Shown here: positions 32,194 to 41,385 of the stretch, in pieces | How positions within the stretch are numbered: the first letter of the stretch is position 1 | Layout: each line of letters starts with the position of its first letter | From: Corynebacterium sp. NML130628 | GTDB lineage: Bacteria; Actinomycetota; Actinomycetes; Mycobacteriales; Mycobacteriaceae | Direction: 5' to 3' | Assembly: GCF_001875665.1 (NCBI RefSeq) | Contig: NZ_MLAL01000036.1 | Location: forward strand, 1 to 64,000 | Length of the DNA: 64,000 nt | Notes under the pieces: model-generated | Databases searched by the model: none | The model's input: only the letters and a program-made list of their open reading frames with translations | Told to the model about the DNA's origin: nothing | Made by a program: the position numbers and the translations under genes

Positions 32194-33042
32194 TTGTTGT
32201 GCGTGGCAACGCTGCTTGCTGCTTGCTCGCCAGAGCAACAACTTGGTGCACTGGGAGAGGCAAGGAAGGTCAACCAGTCGCGTCACGTGTCCGCGATGTT
32301 CGAGCAACATCCGGTGGTGCTAGCGGATCGGACTGGGACTGCATCGCTGCAATACTTCTTCCGTGCTTCCGAGACATTGGTGGTGTCGGATCCTTCAGTA
32401 GAGGCGCAGTTACGAGCGGCCTCGATTGCGATTGTTGCACACGCCCCAATGTTGGTTTACGACCCGGATCGACATAACGAAATCCTGCAGGAAACCGAGC
32501 GTTTACACACGTATACGGTGCTCACGGTTGGTGACGTGCCCTTAGCACAGACCACCGGGCGGATGCGGGTGTACCGTGACCCAGGCGGTCGAGGCGCTTT
32601 GGGGCCAATGACGTCGCTCATGTTTGAGGAGCGCTTAATTTCCTCACCCGATTCTGCTGCGCGAGAGGTGGCGAAACTGCGCTCGCGGGAGCCTACGTGG
32701 TTGAGGGCTGCCTGGGCTGACCCCGTGGTCATGAACGGCGCACAGGCAAAACCGTTCCCAATCCTTTCTCGCAGAGATGCTGATATGGCCCCGCTCGTTG
32801 TTGCGACGTCCAACACGTCGATCGCTGCAATCGCCAATGCTCGCAGCTTCGGAGCAAAAGTTATCGTCGTCGATGAGCCGGACCCGAGGGCGTCCTTTGA
32901 TACGCTTTTCGCTCTTGCAGGGTTAGCGGATGGTCCACTCGTTGCACTTGGCACTGATTTTGGGACTAGCGACGAGCTATCGCGCCGGATTTCCCAAGCC
33001 GAAGAAAAGTATCAAGCTAACCGCAAGACAACAGGTAATTGA
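32194..33042 (+). CDS. Putative lipoprotein, single-domain relative of the 35.8-kb lipoprotein
   Basis: I do not recognise a named family. The protein ends its signal region with LLAACS, a lipobox. A Rossmann-like repeat follows: FFRASETLVVSDPSVEAQLRAASIAIVAHAPMLVYD, then PLVVATSNTSIAAIANARSFGAKVIVVDEPDPR. These match, in order, segments of the lipoprotein at 35837-37300, but this protein lacks the latter's C-terminal half. The first usable start is TTG at 32194, giving an unusually short signal peptide without basic residues. The bases upstream encode a better signal (KHVRVQQR before the hydrophobic core), readable only from an ATT at 32158. The start is therefore unsettled. Confidence 0.6.
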   Translation: MLCVATLLAACSPEQQLGALGEARKVNQSRHVSAMFEQHPVVLADRTGTASLQYFFRASETLVVSDPSVEAQLRAASIAIVAHAPMLVYDPDRHNEILQETERLHTYTVLTVGDVPLAQTTGRMRVYRDPGGRGALGPMTSLMFEERLISSPDSAAREVAKLRSREPTWLRAAWADPVVMNGAQAKPFPILSRRDADMAPLVVATSNTSIAAIANARSFGAKVIVVDEPDPRASFDTLFALAGLADGPLVALGTDFGTSDELSRRISQAEEKYQANRKTTGN

Positions 33043-33097
33043 CCTATTAAGGTGTTCGGGGTACCCACTCTGTTTGAATATCAGGAGACCCATTCTT

Positions 33098-34684
33098 ATG
33101 TCGAAACCTGTTGTCCTCATCGCCGATAAACTCTCTCAGTCAACCGTTGACGCGCTTGGTGAGGCGGTGGAAGTCCAATGGGTTGATGGCCCAAACCGTG
33201 AAGCACTACTGGCGGCCGTTCCCGCCGCGGACGCACTCCTCGTCCGTTCCGCAACGACGGTAGACCGTGAGGTGATCGAAGCCGGTAAGAACCTCAAGAT
33301 CATCGGCCGCGCTGGTGTTGGTCTTGACAATGTTGATATTCCGGCAGCGACCGAGCACGGTGTGATGGTTGCTAACGCCCCGACCTCGAACATTCACTCT
33401 GCGTGTGAGCACGCGATTGCGTTGTTGCTTTCTACAGCGCGCCAGATTCCGGCAGCTGACGCAACGCTGCGCGATGCTGAGTGGAAGCGTTCCTCGTTCA
33501 AGGGCACCGAGATTTTCGGCAAGACTGTCGGCATTGTTGGTTTCGGGCATATTGGGCAGCTGTTTGCGCACCGCTTGTCTTCGTTCGAGACCACGATCAT
33601 TGCGTACGACCCGTATGCTAACCCAGCACGCGCTGCACAAATGGGCGTTGAACTCGTCGAGTTGGAAGAGTTAATGGCTCGTGCGGACTTTGTGACGATC
33701 CACCTGCCGAAGACAAGAGAGACCGCGGGTATGTTTAACGCGGAGCTGCTTTCGAAGTCGAAGCAGGGACAAATCATCATCAATGCGGCCCGCGGTGGAC
33801 TTGTGGATGAGCAGGCGCTTGCCGACGCTATCAAGTCAGGTCACATCCGCGGCGCGGGTTTTGACGTGTATGCCTCGGAGCCGTGCACGGATTCGCCTCT
33901 GTTCGAACTCGACGAAGTAGTCGTGACGCCACACTTGGGTGCATCTACCGCCGAAGCACAGGACCGCGCAGGTACCGACGTTGCGGATTCTGTATTGAAG
34001 GCGCTCGCCGGCGAGTTCGTCGCTGATGCTGTCAACGTTGCTGGTGGCAATGCAGGCGAAGAGGTTGCTCGCTGGCTTGAGCTGTCGCGCAAGCTCGGCT
34101 TGCTGGCTGGCAAGTTGCTGGAGGAAGCACCAGTTTCATTGAAGATCACGGCACGTGGCGAGCTGTCTACAGAGGACGTCAGCCTGCTGGGTCTGTCCGC
34201 CGTGCGGGGGTTGTTCTCCGGCATTGTTGATGAGCAAGTGACGTTTGTGAACGCTCCCGCAATTGCGGAGGCACGCGGGCTTGCATACACGGTGGAGACA
34301 GAAACTGAGGCGCTCACGCACCGCAGTGCCCTCGAGGTACAGGCTGTCGGCGCTGAAGGACAGACAGCGACGGTGACTGGTGCGCTGACCAGCCTGGAGG
34401 GCGTCGAGAAGATCGTCCGAATCAACGGTCGTGGTGTCGACATGCGTGCGGAAGGCCGCAACCTGTTCTTCCGCTACACCGATGTGCCTGGAGCACTGGG
34501 GAAGGTCGGCTCGCAACTCGGCGCCCACGACATCAACATTGATGCGGCTGCGTTAACTCGTACCACGAAGGGGGACGGCGCGGTGCTGATTCTGCGTGTT
34601 GATAAGGAAGTTCCTGAACAGATCGAGGAGCAGATCGCGCAGTCTATCGACGCCACGTCGATTCAGCTCGATTTGGATTCCTAA
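33098..34684 (+). CDS. serA: D-3-phosphoglycerate dehydrogenase
   Basis: First enzyme of serine synthesis, oxidising 3-phosphoglycerate with NAD+. A long-type enzyme of 528 residues: catalytic domain with [26 protein letters not shown], Rossmann [20 protein letters not shown], active-site [14 protein letters not shown] and the His in [14 protein letters not shown]. An intervening domain (res 315-450) and a C-terminal ACT domain ([20 protein letters not shown]) for serine inhibition follow, as in mycobacterial SerA. The ribosome binding site is CAGGAGA, 11 bases upstream. Confidence 0.96.
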   Translation: MSKPVVLIADKLSQSTVDALGEAVEVQWVDGPNREALLAAVPAADALLVRSATTVDREVIEAGKNLKIIGRAGVGLDNVDIPAATEHGVMVANAPTSNIHSACEHAIALLLSTARQIPAADATLRDAEWKRSSFKGTEIFGKTVGIVGFGHIGQLFAHRLSSFETTIIAYDPYANPARAAQMGVELVELEELMARADFVTIHLPKTRETAGMFNAELLSKSKQGQIIINAARGGLVDEQALADAIKSGHIRGAGFDVYASEPCTDSPLFELDEVVVTPHLGASTAEAQDRAGTDVADSVLKALAGEFVADAVNVAGGNAGEEVARWLELSRKLGLLAGKLLEEAPVSLKITARGELSTEDVSLLGLSAVRGLFSGIVDEQVTFVNAPAIAEARGLAYTVETETEALTHRSALEVQAVGAEGQTATVTGALTSLEGVEKIVRINGRGVDMRAEGRNLFFRYTDVPGALGKVGSQLGAHDINIDAAALTRTTKGDGAVLILRVDKEVPEQIEEQIAQSIDATSIQLDLDS

Positions 34685-34702
34685 AGGCGGTTCCGTCACG
34701 GG

Positions 34703-34732
34703 CGGACAGTGTTACACTAAGCTCACTGTCCG
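34703..34732 (+). promoter_or_regulatory. leuB promoter within an inverted repeat
   Basis: A TACACT -10 box (34713-34718) lies inside a perfect dyad, CGGACAGT (34703-34710) and ACTGTCCG (34725-34732). A repressor bound there would block transcription. leuB is an LtbR target in C. glutamicum and an ltbR-like gene is in this window, but no LtbR motif was confirmed here. As RNA it could also form a hairpin. Confidence 0.45.
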
Positions 34733-34756
34733 TCTGGTGAGAAAGGAATCCCAAAA

Positions 34757-35773
34757 ATGAAGGTTGCTGTTATTGGCGGGGACGGCATCGGCCCCGAGGT
34801 GATGGCCGAAGGGCTCAAGGTCTTAAATGCTGTTCGCTCCGACGTTGAGACCACAGAGTTTGACCTTGGTGCGCGTCGATACCTGCGTAATGGCGAGTTA
34901 CTCACCGACGGCGACTTGGAGGCATTGTGCGAGCACGACGCAATTCTGCTCGGCGCAATCGGGGATCCGCGAAAAGTTCCCGCCGGAGTGCTTGAACGCG
35001 GCCTGTTGCTGCCACTGCGTTTCAAACTGGATCACTACGTCAACCTGCGTCCGTCGCGTCTGTATAAAAGCGTGACCTCACCACTTGCACAGCCGGGCGA
35101 CATTGATTTTGTTGTTGTTCGGGAGGGGACTGAAGGCCTTTACGCTGGAAATGGTGGCACGCTGCGCGAGGGCACCGCTCACGAAATTGCATCCGAAGTC
35201 TCCCAAAACACCTACTACGGTGTTGAGCGCGTCGTGCGTTATGCATTCGAACTTGCACAGCAGCGACGCAAGAAGGTCACCCTTGTGCACAAAACCAATG
35301 TGTTGGTCAATGCGGGTGGCCTGTGGCAGCGAGTTTTCGACGAGATTGCGCAGGAATTCCCGGATGTCGACACGAACTACCACCACATCGACGCGGCGAC
35401 CATCTACATGGTCAGTGACCCTGCGCAGTACGACGTAATCGTGACGGACAACTTATTCGGCGATATCCTGACTGACCTGGCGGGCGCAGTTGCAGGCGGT
35501 GTCGGGCTTGCATGTTCCGGCAATATTAACGCAGCAAAGGTCACGCCATCCATGTTTGAACCGGTGCATGGTTCTGCACCGGATATTGCAGGTAAGGGGA
35601 TTGCAGACCCGTGCGCCATGATTCTTTCCGTCGCGATGATGCTGCGCTTCCTTGGCGATGAGGAAAACGCTCAGAAGATTGAAGCGGCCGTCGAAAAGGA
35701 AGTAGCGAGTCGCGAGGGCGCCGACATCATCACGACGGATGTCGGCGACCGGATTGCCGCCGCGCTGAAGTAA
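34757..35773 (+). CDS. leuB: 3-isopropylmalate dehydrogenase
   Basis: Oxidises and decarboxylates 3-isopropylmalate in leucine synthesis. 338 residues with [19 protein letters not shown], substrate residues in LRPSRLYKS and [14 protein letters not shown], the catalytic [14 protein letters not shown] and KTNVL regions, and the metal-binding [31 protein letters not shown] is the NAD-binding loop typical of LeuB. RBS GAAAGGA. Monocistronic. Confidence 0.95.
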   Translation: MKVAVIGGDGIGPEVMAEGLKVLNAVRSDVETTEFDLGARRYLRNGELLTDGDLEALCEHDAILLGAIGDPRKVPAGVLERGLLLPLRFKLDHYVNLRPSRLYKSVTSPLAQPGDIDFVVVREGTEGLYAGNGGTLREGTAHEIASEVSQNTYYGVERVVRYAFELAQQRRKKVTLVHKTNVLVNAGGLWQRVFDEIAQEFPDVDTNYHHIDAATIYMVSDPAQYDVIVTDNLFGDILTDLAGAVAGGVGLACSGNINAAKVTPSMFEPVHGSAPDIAGKGIADPCAMILSVAMMLRFLGDEENAQKIEAAVEKEVASREGADIITTDVGDRIAAALK

Positions 35774-35836
35774 CCACGTAGGGTTGAGGCCAGTTTCGAC
35801 AGTAGTTCCGTGAATGAAAGGCGGGAGAAATTGAAG

Positions 35837-37300
35837 GTGGCTTCAACCCAGCGCCGTATAAGTAGCGTCGTAGTTGCGCTGAGTGTCGCAGCGGCGTGTA
35901 TGAGCGCGTGCTCAACTGGTGGCTCTGGTGACGCGGCGAAAGCACCAGACGCCCTGGAGATGTCCGGCGCGGAGGTTGTCCAGGACCCAGACGGGACTGG
36001 CGTGGAAGTTTCGAAGCGGATGTATCCTGCCTCGGAGGCAGTCGTCGTTGCAACGAAAGAGCGGAATTCGCAGCTGCTCGGAGCTGCGATTGCTCTAGAG
36101 CGTGGAATTCCGTTGCTGGTGCGCTGGCCTGGCACCGACGAAACAGTTGACGCGGAGATCGACCGCCTTGGGGCCACAGAGGTGATCACCCCAACACCAG
36201 AAGAAGGTGTAGAGCCGCTGCAAAGTGAGCGGCCCGAAGGCGATATCGCTGCTGTTGCCGCGGCCCAACCACAGAAACCGGGTGCCATCGCGTTTCCGCC
36301 GATCCTGGTGACTGAGGAGACATCGCTCGGCGCGGCGGTGTCTGCACGCGCGGCGGGGGCTGAACTCGAAGTGTTGCAGTTCCCCGATCCGCGAGTGACC
36401 TCAGCGTCTATGCGTACAGTCCTCGAGCAAGACACGCTCGCGCTTGGCATGCAGTGGGGAGATACGGAAGCGTACCGCGACAAGATCACGCTAGCGACCC
36501 ATGGAGAGCTCCCAGGTGGTGGTGGCCTGGTGTTCCCGGGCCGCCGCATGGTCGCACTGTACGGCCACCCGTCAGGGCCTGCGCTTGGCGTTATGGGGGA
36601 ACAGCCGCCTGTTGAAGCGGCTCAGCTCGCAAAGGAGTACGTGCAAAAGTATCAGCCGTTGGATGGACAGTCGGTGATTCCGGCATTCGAGATCATCGTG
36701 ACGGTGGCGTCGCAATCGCCGGGTGCGGACGGTGATTACTCCAATGAAACCGCAATTGAAGACATCGTGCCGTACATTGACGCGATTACAGAGGCGGGCG
36801 GCTACGCGGTGCTCGACCTACAACCCGGCCAGGGAGACTTCCTGCATCAAGCCCGCCTGTATGAGGAACTTCTCCTTCGACCGAATGTCGGGCTAGCTCT
36901 CGATGCGGAATGGAAGCTGAATCCCGGTGAGCAACCGTTGTCTAGGATTGGGTCGGCAACCTCTGAGGAGATTAACGCGGTGGCCGACTGGCTTGCGAAC
37001 TTGGTCCGGGAGCATAAGCTGCCTCAGAAGGCGCTGATTCTGCATCAATTCCGGCTGGACATGTACCCGGATCGTGAGAACATCCGCACCGATCAGCCGG
37101 AACTCGCCTGGGTGCTTCATGCGGATGGGCATGGTGCGCCGGAGCAGAAGTTCGACACTTGGAACGTCTTGCGTCAAGGCCTGAGTCCTGATTTCTTTAT
37201 GGCGTGGAAGAACTTTATCGACGAAGACACGCCAACCTTTAGCCCGGAGCAGACATACAACGACGTACAGCCAAGGCCGTGGTTCGTCAGCTACCAATAA
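35837..37300 (+). CDS. Two-domain lipoprotein with predicted glycosidase-like C-terminus, unknown function
   Basis: 487 residues from the GTG at 35837 (GTG 35810 would add nine). Signal peptide and lipobox MSAC place it on the outer face of the membrane. Residues about 30-240 are homologous to the 32194-33042 product, with MYPASEAVVVATKERNSQLL and FPDPRVTSASMRTVLEQ blocks. Residues about 240-487 look like a TIM-barrel hydrolase: FEIIVTVASQ, YAVLDLQPGQGDF, LALDAEWKL, LILHQFRLDM, VLHADGHG and AWKNFIDEDTPTFSPEQTY. I recall this pattern from uncharacterised actinobacterial lipoproteins but no assigned function. Confidence 0.6.
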   Translation: MASTQRRISSVVVALSVAAACMSACSTGGSGDAAKAPDALEMSGAEVVQDPDGTGVEVSKRMYPASEAVVVATKERNSQLLGAAIALERGIPLLVRWPGTDETVDAEIDRLGATEVITPTPEEGVEPLQSERPEGDIAAVAAAQPQKPGAIAFPPILVTEETSLGAAVSARAAGAELEVLQFPDPRVTSASMRTVLEQDTLALGMQWGDTEAYRDKITLATHGELPGGGGLVFPGRRMVALYGHPSGPALGVMGEQPPVEAAQLAKEYVQKYQPLDGQSVIPAFEIIVTVASQSPGADGDYSNETAIEDIVPYIDAITEAGGYAVLDLQPGQGDFLHQARLYEELLLRPNVGLALDAEWKLNPGEQPLSRIGSATSEEINAVADWLANLVREHKLPQKALILHQFRLDMYPDRENIRTDQPELAWVLHADGHGAPEQKFDTWNVLRQGLSPDFFMAWKNFIDEDTPTFSPEQTYNDVQPRPWFVSYQ

Positions 37301-37324
37301 AGTGGTGTGCGGCCTTTGGGGTTG

Positions 37325-37330
37325 TATGCT
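37325..37330 (+). promoter_or_regulatory. -10 box of the FAH-family gene
   Basis: TATGCT ends 7 bases before the ATG at 37338, which supports that start instead of the earlier in-frame GTG/ATG codons. Confidence 0.45.
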
Positions 37331-37337
37331 CGTCCCT

Positions 37338-38129
37338 ATGCGTTTTGGACGAATAGCTACACCCGAAGGCATGACCTTCGCTGTTATTGATGAAGCTGCA
37401 ACCACCGCGCGTGCGATTGCAGGCACGCCTTTTACCGATCCTGAGTTCACCGGGAAAGCGTGGAAGCTTGAAGATGTGAGGCTCCTTGCGCCGACGCTGC
37501 CGTCGAAAATCGTGGCAGTCGGCCGTAACTACGCGGACCACGTGAAACAGGTTTTCCAGCAAACCGCGGATGATTTGCCGCCAACTATCTTCATTAAGCC
37601 CCCTACAGCCGTTGTTGGACCGGGTGCGCCGATTCGGATCCCCGAATTTGCCACCCGAGTCGAGTTCGAAGGAGAGCTCGCTCTTGTTATCGGTGTGCCG
37701 TGCAAGAATGTGAAGGCGGATCAGTGGAAGTCGGTGGTGCGCGGCGTCACCATTATGAACGATGTCAGTTCACGCGATCTGCAATCCTCGGATGGACAGT
37801 GGGCGCGTGCGAAAGGCATGGATACCTTTGCTCCTCTTGGCCCATGGATTGAGACTGATCTTGAGCGCTTCGACTTCGACGCACTGCCAATCAAAGCGCA
37901 CCTTACACACGACGGAGCAACTGCAACGAAACAAGATTCCAACTCGAACCAGATGATTAAGTCGATTGGTGAGATTGTGGAGTGGGTTAGTGAGTCGTTC
38001 ACCCTGCTGCCTGGTGATGTCATCTCGACAGGTTCGCCGGCCGGGACCGCTGAAATGGTGCCGGGAGACGTGATTGAAATCGAGATCCCCGGTGTTGGCT
38101 CACTGAGCAACCCGGTTGCCCGCGCCTAA
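37338..38129 (+). CDS. Fumarylacetoacetate hydrolase-family protein
   Basis: A 263-residue FAH-fold protein. An N-terminal domain of 60 residues precedes the catalytic region LPSKIVAVGRNYADHVKQV. The metal ligands are in VEFEGELALVIG (two Glu) and VTIMNDVSSRDLQ (Asp); SSDGQWARAKGMDTFAPLGPWI and GDVISTGSPAGTAEM complete the pattern. Relatives act as oxaloacetate decarboxylases or acylpyruvases; the substrate is not predictable. A homologue sits between leuB and gltX in mycobacteria and C. glutamicum as I recall. Confidence 0.85.
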   Translation: MRFGRIATPEGMTFAVIDEAATTARAIAGTPFTDPEFTGKAWKLEDVRLLAPTLPSKIVAVGRNYADHVKQVFQQTADDLPPTIFIKPPTAVVGPGAPIRIPEFATRVEFEGELALVIGVPCKNVKADQWKSVVRGVTIMNDVSSRDLQSSDGQWARAKGMDTFAPLGPWIETDLERFDFDALPIKAHLTHDGATATKQDSNSNQMIKSIGEIVEWVSESFTLLPGDVISTGSPAGTAEMVPGDVIEIEIPGVGSLSNPVARA

Positions 38130-38142
38130 CTGGATTGCTGGA

Positions 38143-39258
38143 TTAAAGGCCCAGCGCGCGCATGATCGTGCGTAGCTTGGCCGTAGTCTCGTCGAGCTCG
38201 TTCTGAGGGATCGAGCTGGCGACGAGGCCACCACCGGCCCACGCCCGAGCTTGGGTACCGGCGGCGTTGACTTCGGCGCAGCGGATCGCAACCATGTACT
38301 CACCATCGCCGCTGCGGTCGGTGTAGCCGACAGTGCCAGCGTAGAACCCGCGGTCGGTCTCCGCGGTGGTGATGAGCGCCTCTGCCGCAGCGGGTGGGGT
38401 TCCGCATACAGCGGGGGTCGGGTAGAGGCGCAACGCCAGGTCGAGGGCGGTTGGCGCCGGATCTTTCAACACCCCGCGAATTGGAGTGGCGAGGTGCCAC
38501 ATTTCTGAAGTTTTATCCAGTTGGGGCCCATCCGGGATATCGAGTTGAGAACACAGTGGCGCCAGAATTTCACGGATATGCTCGACCACGTACGCATGCT
38601 CGTCGCGGTCTTTCGCAGAGTTGTAGAGAGCCTGGCCATTAGCCTTATCTGCAGCGGGATCGTTCGGAACGCGAGCGGCGGAGCCTGCTAAGGGGTACGA
38701 ACTCACGATGGTGCCTTTGCGTCGTACCAGGACTTCAGGCGATGAGCCGACGAAGAAGTGGCCGTCGCGTCCGCTGGGTGTGAGGTCCGCTATGAACCCG
38801 TCACGGGTGTAGGAAAGGTCGATGAGCCGGGCAGCGACGAGACGAGGGTCGACGGGTGGGTCGAACTCAATGTCAACAGCGCGCGCGAGGACCACCTTGT
38901 CCAGCATTGAACTTTGGATTGTGGAGACTGCGGCCTCAACTCGGCGAAGGTGCTCTTCCGGGGTGGGGTCGACGTCGATAAGCGACGCATGGAGCTGTGA
39001 GCCAGGGCCGACCCGATAGTACGGGTGAGGCTCAAGCGTGCCGGATTCACGCACGATCGTTTCTGGGACCGTCAGCGCTGCAGGTGTGTCTTTGTCGAAG
39101 GGGAGTGCCCCAACCACCATTTCGACGTCGCCGGATTCGAGGGCGTCGACGGCTTTCCATGCATCTGAAAACGTTTGCTTAGCGCCTTGGGTACGCACCG
39201 ACCCGGTGCTTCGGGAAAGCAAGAAGTCAGGTGCGGTGGAAGGGCGGGCTGAACACAT
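38143..39258 (-). CDS. Isochorismate synthase
   Basis: A chorismate-utilising enzyme of 371 residues making isochorismate for menaquinone or a catechol/salicylate siderophore. It has the family block LDKVVLARAVDIEF, FFVGSSPEVLVRRKGTIVSSYPLAGSAAR with the metal-binding Glu, HLATPIRGVLK, and the C-terminal LYPTPAVCGTPPAAAEALI and YMVAIRCAEV. No other menaquinone or siderophore gene lies in the window, so the pathway (MenF versus EntC/DhbC role) stays open. It converges with the FAH gene 13 bases away. Confidence 0.87.
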   Translation of the reverse strand: MCSARPSTAPDFLLSRSTGSVRTQGAKQTFSDAWKAVDALESGDVEMVVGALPFDKDTPAALTVPETIVRESGTLEPHPYYRVGPGSQLHASLIDVDPTPEEHLRRVEAAVSTIQSSMLDKVVLARAVDIEFDPPVDPRLVAARLIDLSYTRDGFIADLTPSGRDGHFFVGSSPEVLVRRKGTIVSSYPLAGSAARVPNDPAADKANGQALYNSAKDRDEHAYVVEHIREILAPLCSQLDIPDGPQLDKTSEMWHLATPIRGVLKDPAPTALDLALRLYPTPAVCGTPPAAAEALITTAETDRGFYAGTVGYTDRSGDGEYMVAIRCAEVNAAGTQARAWAGGGLVASSIPQNELDETTAKLRTIMRALGL

Positions 39259-39336
39259 GTGGTCGTATTTTACTAGGTGCAGTCGTGCGGTCCGTATTTA
39301 GGCCTCCCATATGCGACTTGATGGGCCAAGGGGCGC

Positions 39337-39342
39337 TACGAT
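39337..39342 (+). promoter_or_regulatory. -10 box of gltX
   Basis: TACGAT ends 7 bases before the ATG at 39350, a leaderless arrangement that favours this start over the ATG at 39311. Confidence 0.4.
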
Positions 39343-39349
39343 AAGGCTC

Positions 39350-40852
39350 ATGAATAAACCAGCAACAATGCGAGTCCGTTTTTGTCCGTCTCCGACAGGC
39401 ACACCACATGTGGGTATGGTGCGAACAGCCCTGTTCAACTGGGCGCAGGCACGGCACAGTGGTGGCACGCTCATCTTCCGTATTGAAGATACCGACGCAG
39501 CGCGCGACACAGAGGAGTCCTACCAGGCGATTATCGACTCCCTGAAGTGGTTGGGCCTGGACTGGGATGAAGGCGTCCTTGTCGGTGGCCCGCATGAGCC
39601 GTACCGTCAGTCGCAGCGCATGGATATCTACAAAGAGATCTTGGACAAGCTGATTGAAGCTGGCGAGGTCTACCCGGCGTACTCCACGAACGAAGAGGTG
39701 CAGGCACGTCACAAGGCCGCGGGGCGTGACCCGCAGCTCGGCTACGACAACTTCGACCGCGACCTGACAGAAGAGCAGGTCGCTGCGTTTGAAGCGGAAG
39801 GCCGCAAGCCGGTGTGGCGTCTGCGTATGCCGGACAAGGACTGGACCTGGAACGACTTGGTGCGTGGTGAGGTGACATTTAAGTCGCAGACCCAGCCGGA
39901 TTACGTGGTCGCACGCTCGAACGGTGCGCCGCTATACACGTTGGTCAACCCAGTCGATGACGCGTTGATGCAGGTCACTCACGTGTTGCGCGGCGAGGAC
40001 TTGCTGTCCTCGACGCCACGCCAGCTTGCTCTCTACGAGGCCCTTCAGCGTATCGGTGTCACTGACTTCACGCCGGAGTTCGCGCACCTGCCGTTCGTGA
40101 TGGGGCAGGGCAATAAGAAGCTTTCGAAGCGTGACCCGGAATCGAACCTGTTTAACCACCGTGATAATGGCATCATCCCCGAAGGCATGATCAACTACCT
40201 CGCCTTGTTGGGCTGGTCGCTGTCGTCTGATGAAGATATCTTTAGCGTTGATCAGCTTGTCGAGGCGTTCGATGTGTCTGATGTGCTTGGTAACCCTGCA
40301 CGTTTCGACCAGAAGAAGCTGGAAGCGATTAATGCTGACCACATCCGCTTGCTCGAGTCGAAGGACTTTGAACAGCGTCTGCGTGACTACCTTACTGAGT
40401 TCACCGACTTCCCAGCTGACTACCCGGCTGACAAGTTCGCACTTGCCGCCGAATTGGTTCAGACTCGCATCAAGGTCCTGTCCGATGCTTATGGATTGCT
40501 GAAGTTCTTGGTCACCCCGGACGCGGATCTTGTTCTCAATGAGAAGGCGGCGAAGAAGAACCTCAAGGACACCGCTGTCGAGCCTCTCGACGCCGGCATC
40601 GCAGCACTCGACGCCGTCGCTGAAGATAACTGGACCACCGAGTCTATTGAGAAGGCACTGCACACCGCGCTGATCGAAGAGCTCGAGTTGAAGCCACGCG
40701 TTGCCTATGGTGCATTGCGTGTCGGCATTTCCGGAGAGCAAGTGTCCCCACCGCTTTTCGAATCGATGGAGCTGCTGGGGAAGGAGTCGACGATGGCGCG
40801 CTTGCGTGCCACGCGTGAAGTGACTCCGTACACTGCGCCTGACGCTTCATAA
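39350..40852 (+). CDS. gltX: Glutamyl-tRNA synthetase
   Basis: Attaches glutamate to tRNA(Glu) and, in organisms using GatCAB, also to tRNA(Gln). A class I synthetase of 500 residues: HIGH-type motif in [26 protein letters not shown]-type motif [13 protein letters not shown], and the C-terminal anticodon-binding helices. Both substrate tRNAs are encoded directly downstream. Because gatCA and gatB are also in the window, a non-discriminating role is likely. Confidence 0.95.
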   Translation: MNKPATMRVRFCPSPTGTPHVGMVRTALFNWAQARHSGGTLIFRIEDTDAARDTEESYQAIIDSLKWLGLDWDEGVLVGGPHEPYRQSQRMDIYKEILDKLIEAGEVYPAYSTNEEVQARHKAAGRDPQLGYDNFDRDLTEEQVAAFEAEGRKPVWRLRMPDKDWTWNDLVRGEVTFKSQTQPDYVVARSNGAPLYTLVNPVDDALMQVTHVLRGEDLLSSTPRQLALYEALQRIGVTDFTPEFAHLPFVMGQGNKKLSKRDPESNLFNHRDNGIIPEGMINYLALLGWSLSSDEDIFSVDQLVEAFDVSDVLGNPARFDQKKLEAINADHIRLLESKDFEQRLRDYLTEFTDFPADYPADKFALAAELVQTRIKVLSDAYGLLKFLVTPDADLVLNEKAAKKNLKDTAVEPLDAGIAALDAVAEDNWTTESIEKALHTALIEELELKPRVAYGALRVGISGEQVSPPLFESMELLGKESTMARLRATREVTPYTAPDAS

Positions 40853-40868
40853 GCACGGTCGAAAGTGA

Positions 40869-40901
40869 AGAGGTATCGCATAGTTTGCGATGCCTCTTTT
40901 T
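40869..40901 (+). terminator. Terminator of gltX
   Basis: AGAGGTATCGCA (40869-40880) pairs with TGCGATGCCTCT (40886-40897), one mismatch, and runs into TTTTT. Confidence 0.75.
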
Positions 40902-40919
40902 CTATCTTGACCTGGCGAT

Positions 40920-40949
40920 TTGTGCAGTATTGGGCTTTATGGTTATAGT
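40920..40949 (+). promoter_or_regulatory. Promoter of the tRNA-Gln/tRNA-Glu unit
   Basis: TTGTGC (40920-40925) and TATAGT (40944-40949) with an 18-base spacer. Transcription would begin near 40957, about 65 bases before tRNA-Gln. Confidence 0.5.
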
Positions 40950-41020
40950 AGTCATCGTTGTTCAGAGCGAGCAAGGCAAAACGAAAGAAATAGTTTAGTC
41001 TTGTAAGCGAAGAAAAACAA

Positions 41021-41092
41021 TGGCCTATGGTGTAATTGGCAACACAACGGTTTCTGGTACCGTCATTCTTGGTTCGAGTCCAGGTAGGCCAG
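41021..41092 (+). tRNA. tRNA-Gln (anticodon CTG)
   Basis: The acceptor stem TGGCCTA pairs with TAGGCCA, with G as discriminator; the anticodon stem ACGGT/ACCGT holds the loop with CTG at 41054-41056; the T arm has GGTTCGAGTCC. No encoded CCA. It reads CAG. In this organism it is presumably charged with Glu by GltX and then amidated by GatCAB. Confidence 0.92.
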
Positions 41093-41120
41093 CTGCGGAA
41101 CTTCGGTTCTGTGTCCTAAT

Positions 41121-41193
41121 GCCCCGTTCGTCTAGCGGCCTAGGACGTCGCCCTCTCACGGCGGTAACACGGGTTCAAATCCCGTACGGGGTA
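41121..41193 (+). tRNA. tRNA-Glu (anticodon CTC), copy 1
   Basis: Acceptor GCCCCGT/ACGGGGT with a terminal G-T pair and A discriminator; anticodon CTC at 41155-41157; T arm GGGTTCAAATCCC. It follows tRNA-Gln by 28 bases and is probably cotranscribed. The 73 bases are identical to copy 2 at 42474-42546. Confidence 0.94.
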
Positions 41194-41199
41194 CAAGTA

Positions 41200-41235
41200 A
41201 CAGCCAGTGCACTGCACTGGCTGTTTTGTTTTGTT
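41200..41235 (+). terminator. Terminator after tRNA-Glu copy 1
   Basis: CAGCCAGTGCA (41201-41211) and TGCACTGGCTG (41213-41223) form a perfect dyad followed by TTTTGTTTTG. Confidence 0.8.
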
Positions 41236-41385
41236 CCCCCAGATCCGGACCTCAGTTGAAGCGGAGGCCAGCTCGGCCCGTAACAACCCGCTGTCGTCGA
41301 TCTTCACCGGCGAGCCTTCGAGGTCAGGGTCAAGTGCACTCGATGCAGCAAGCGTATCGTTGGCGGCACTCAGCCTGAGTTCTGG

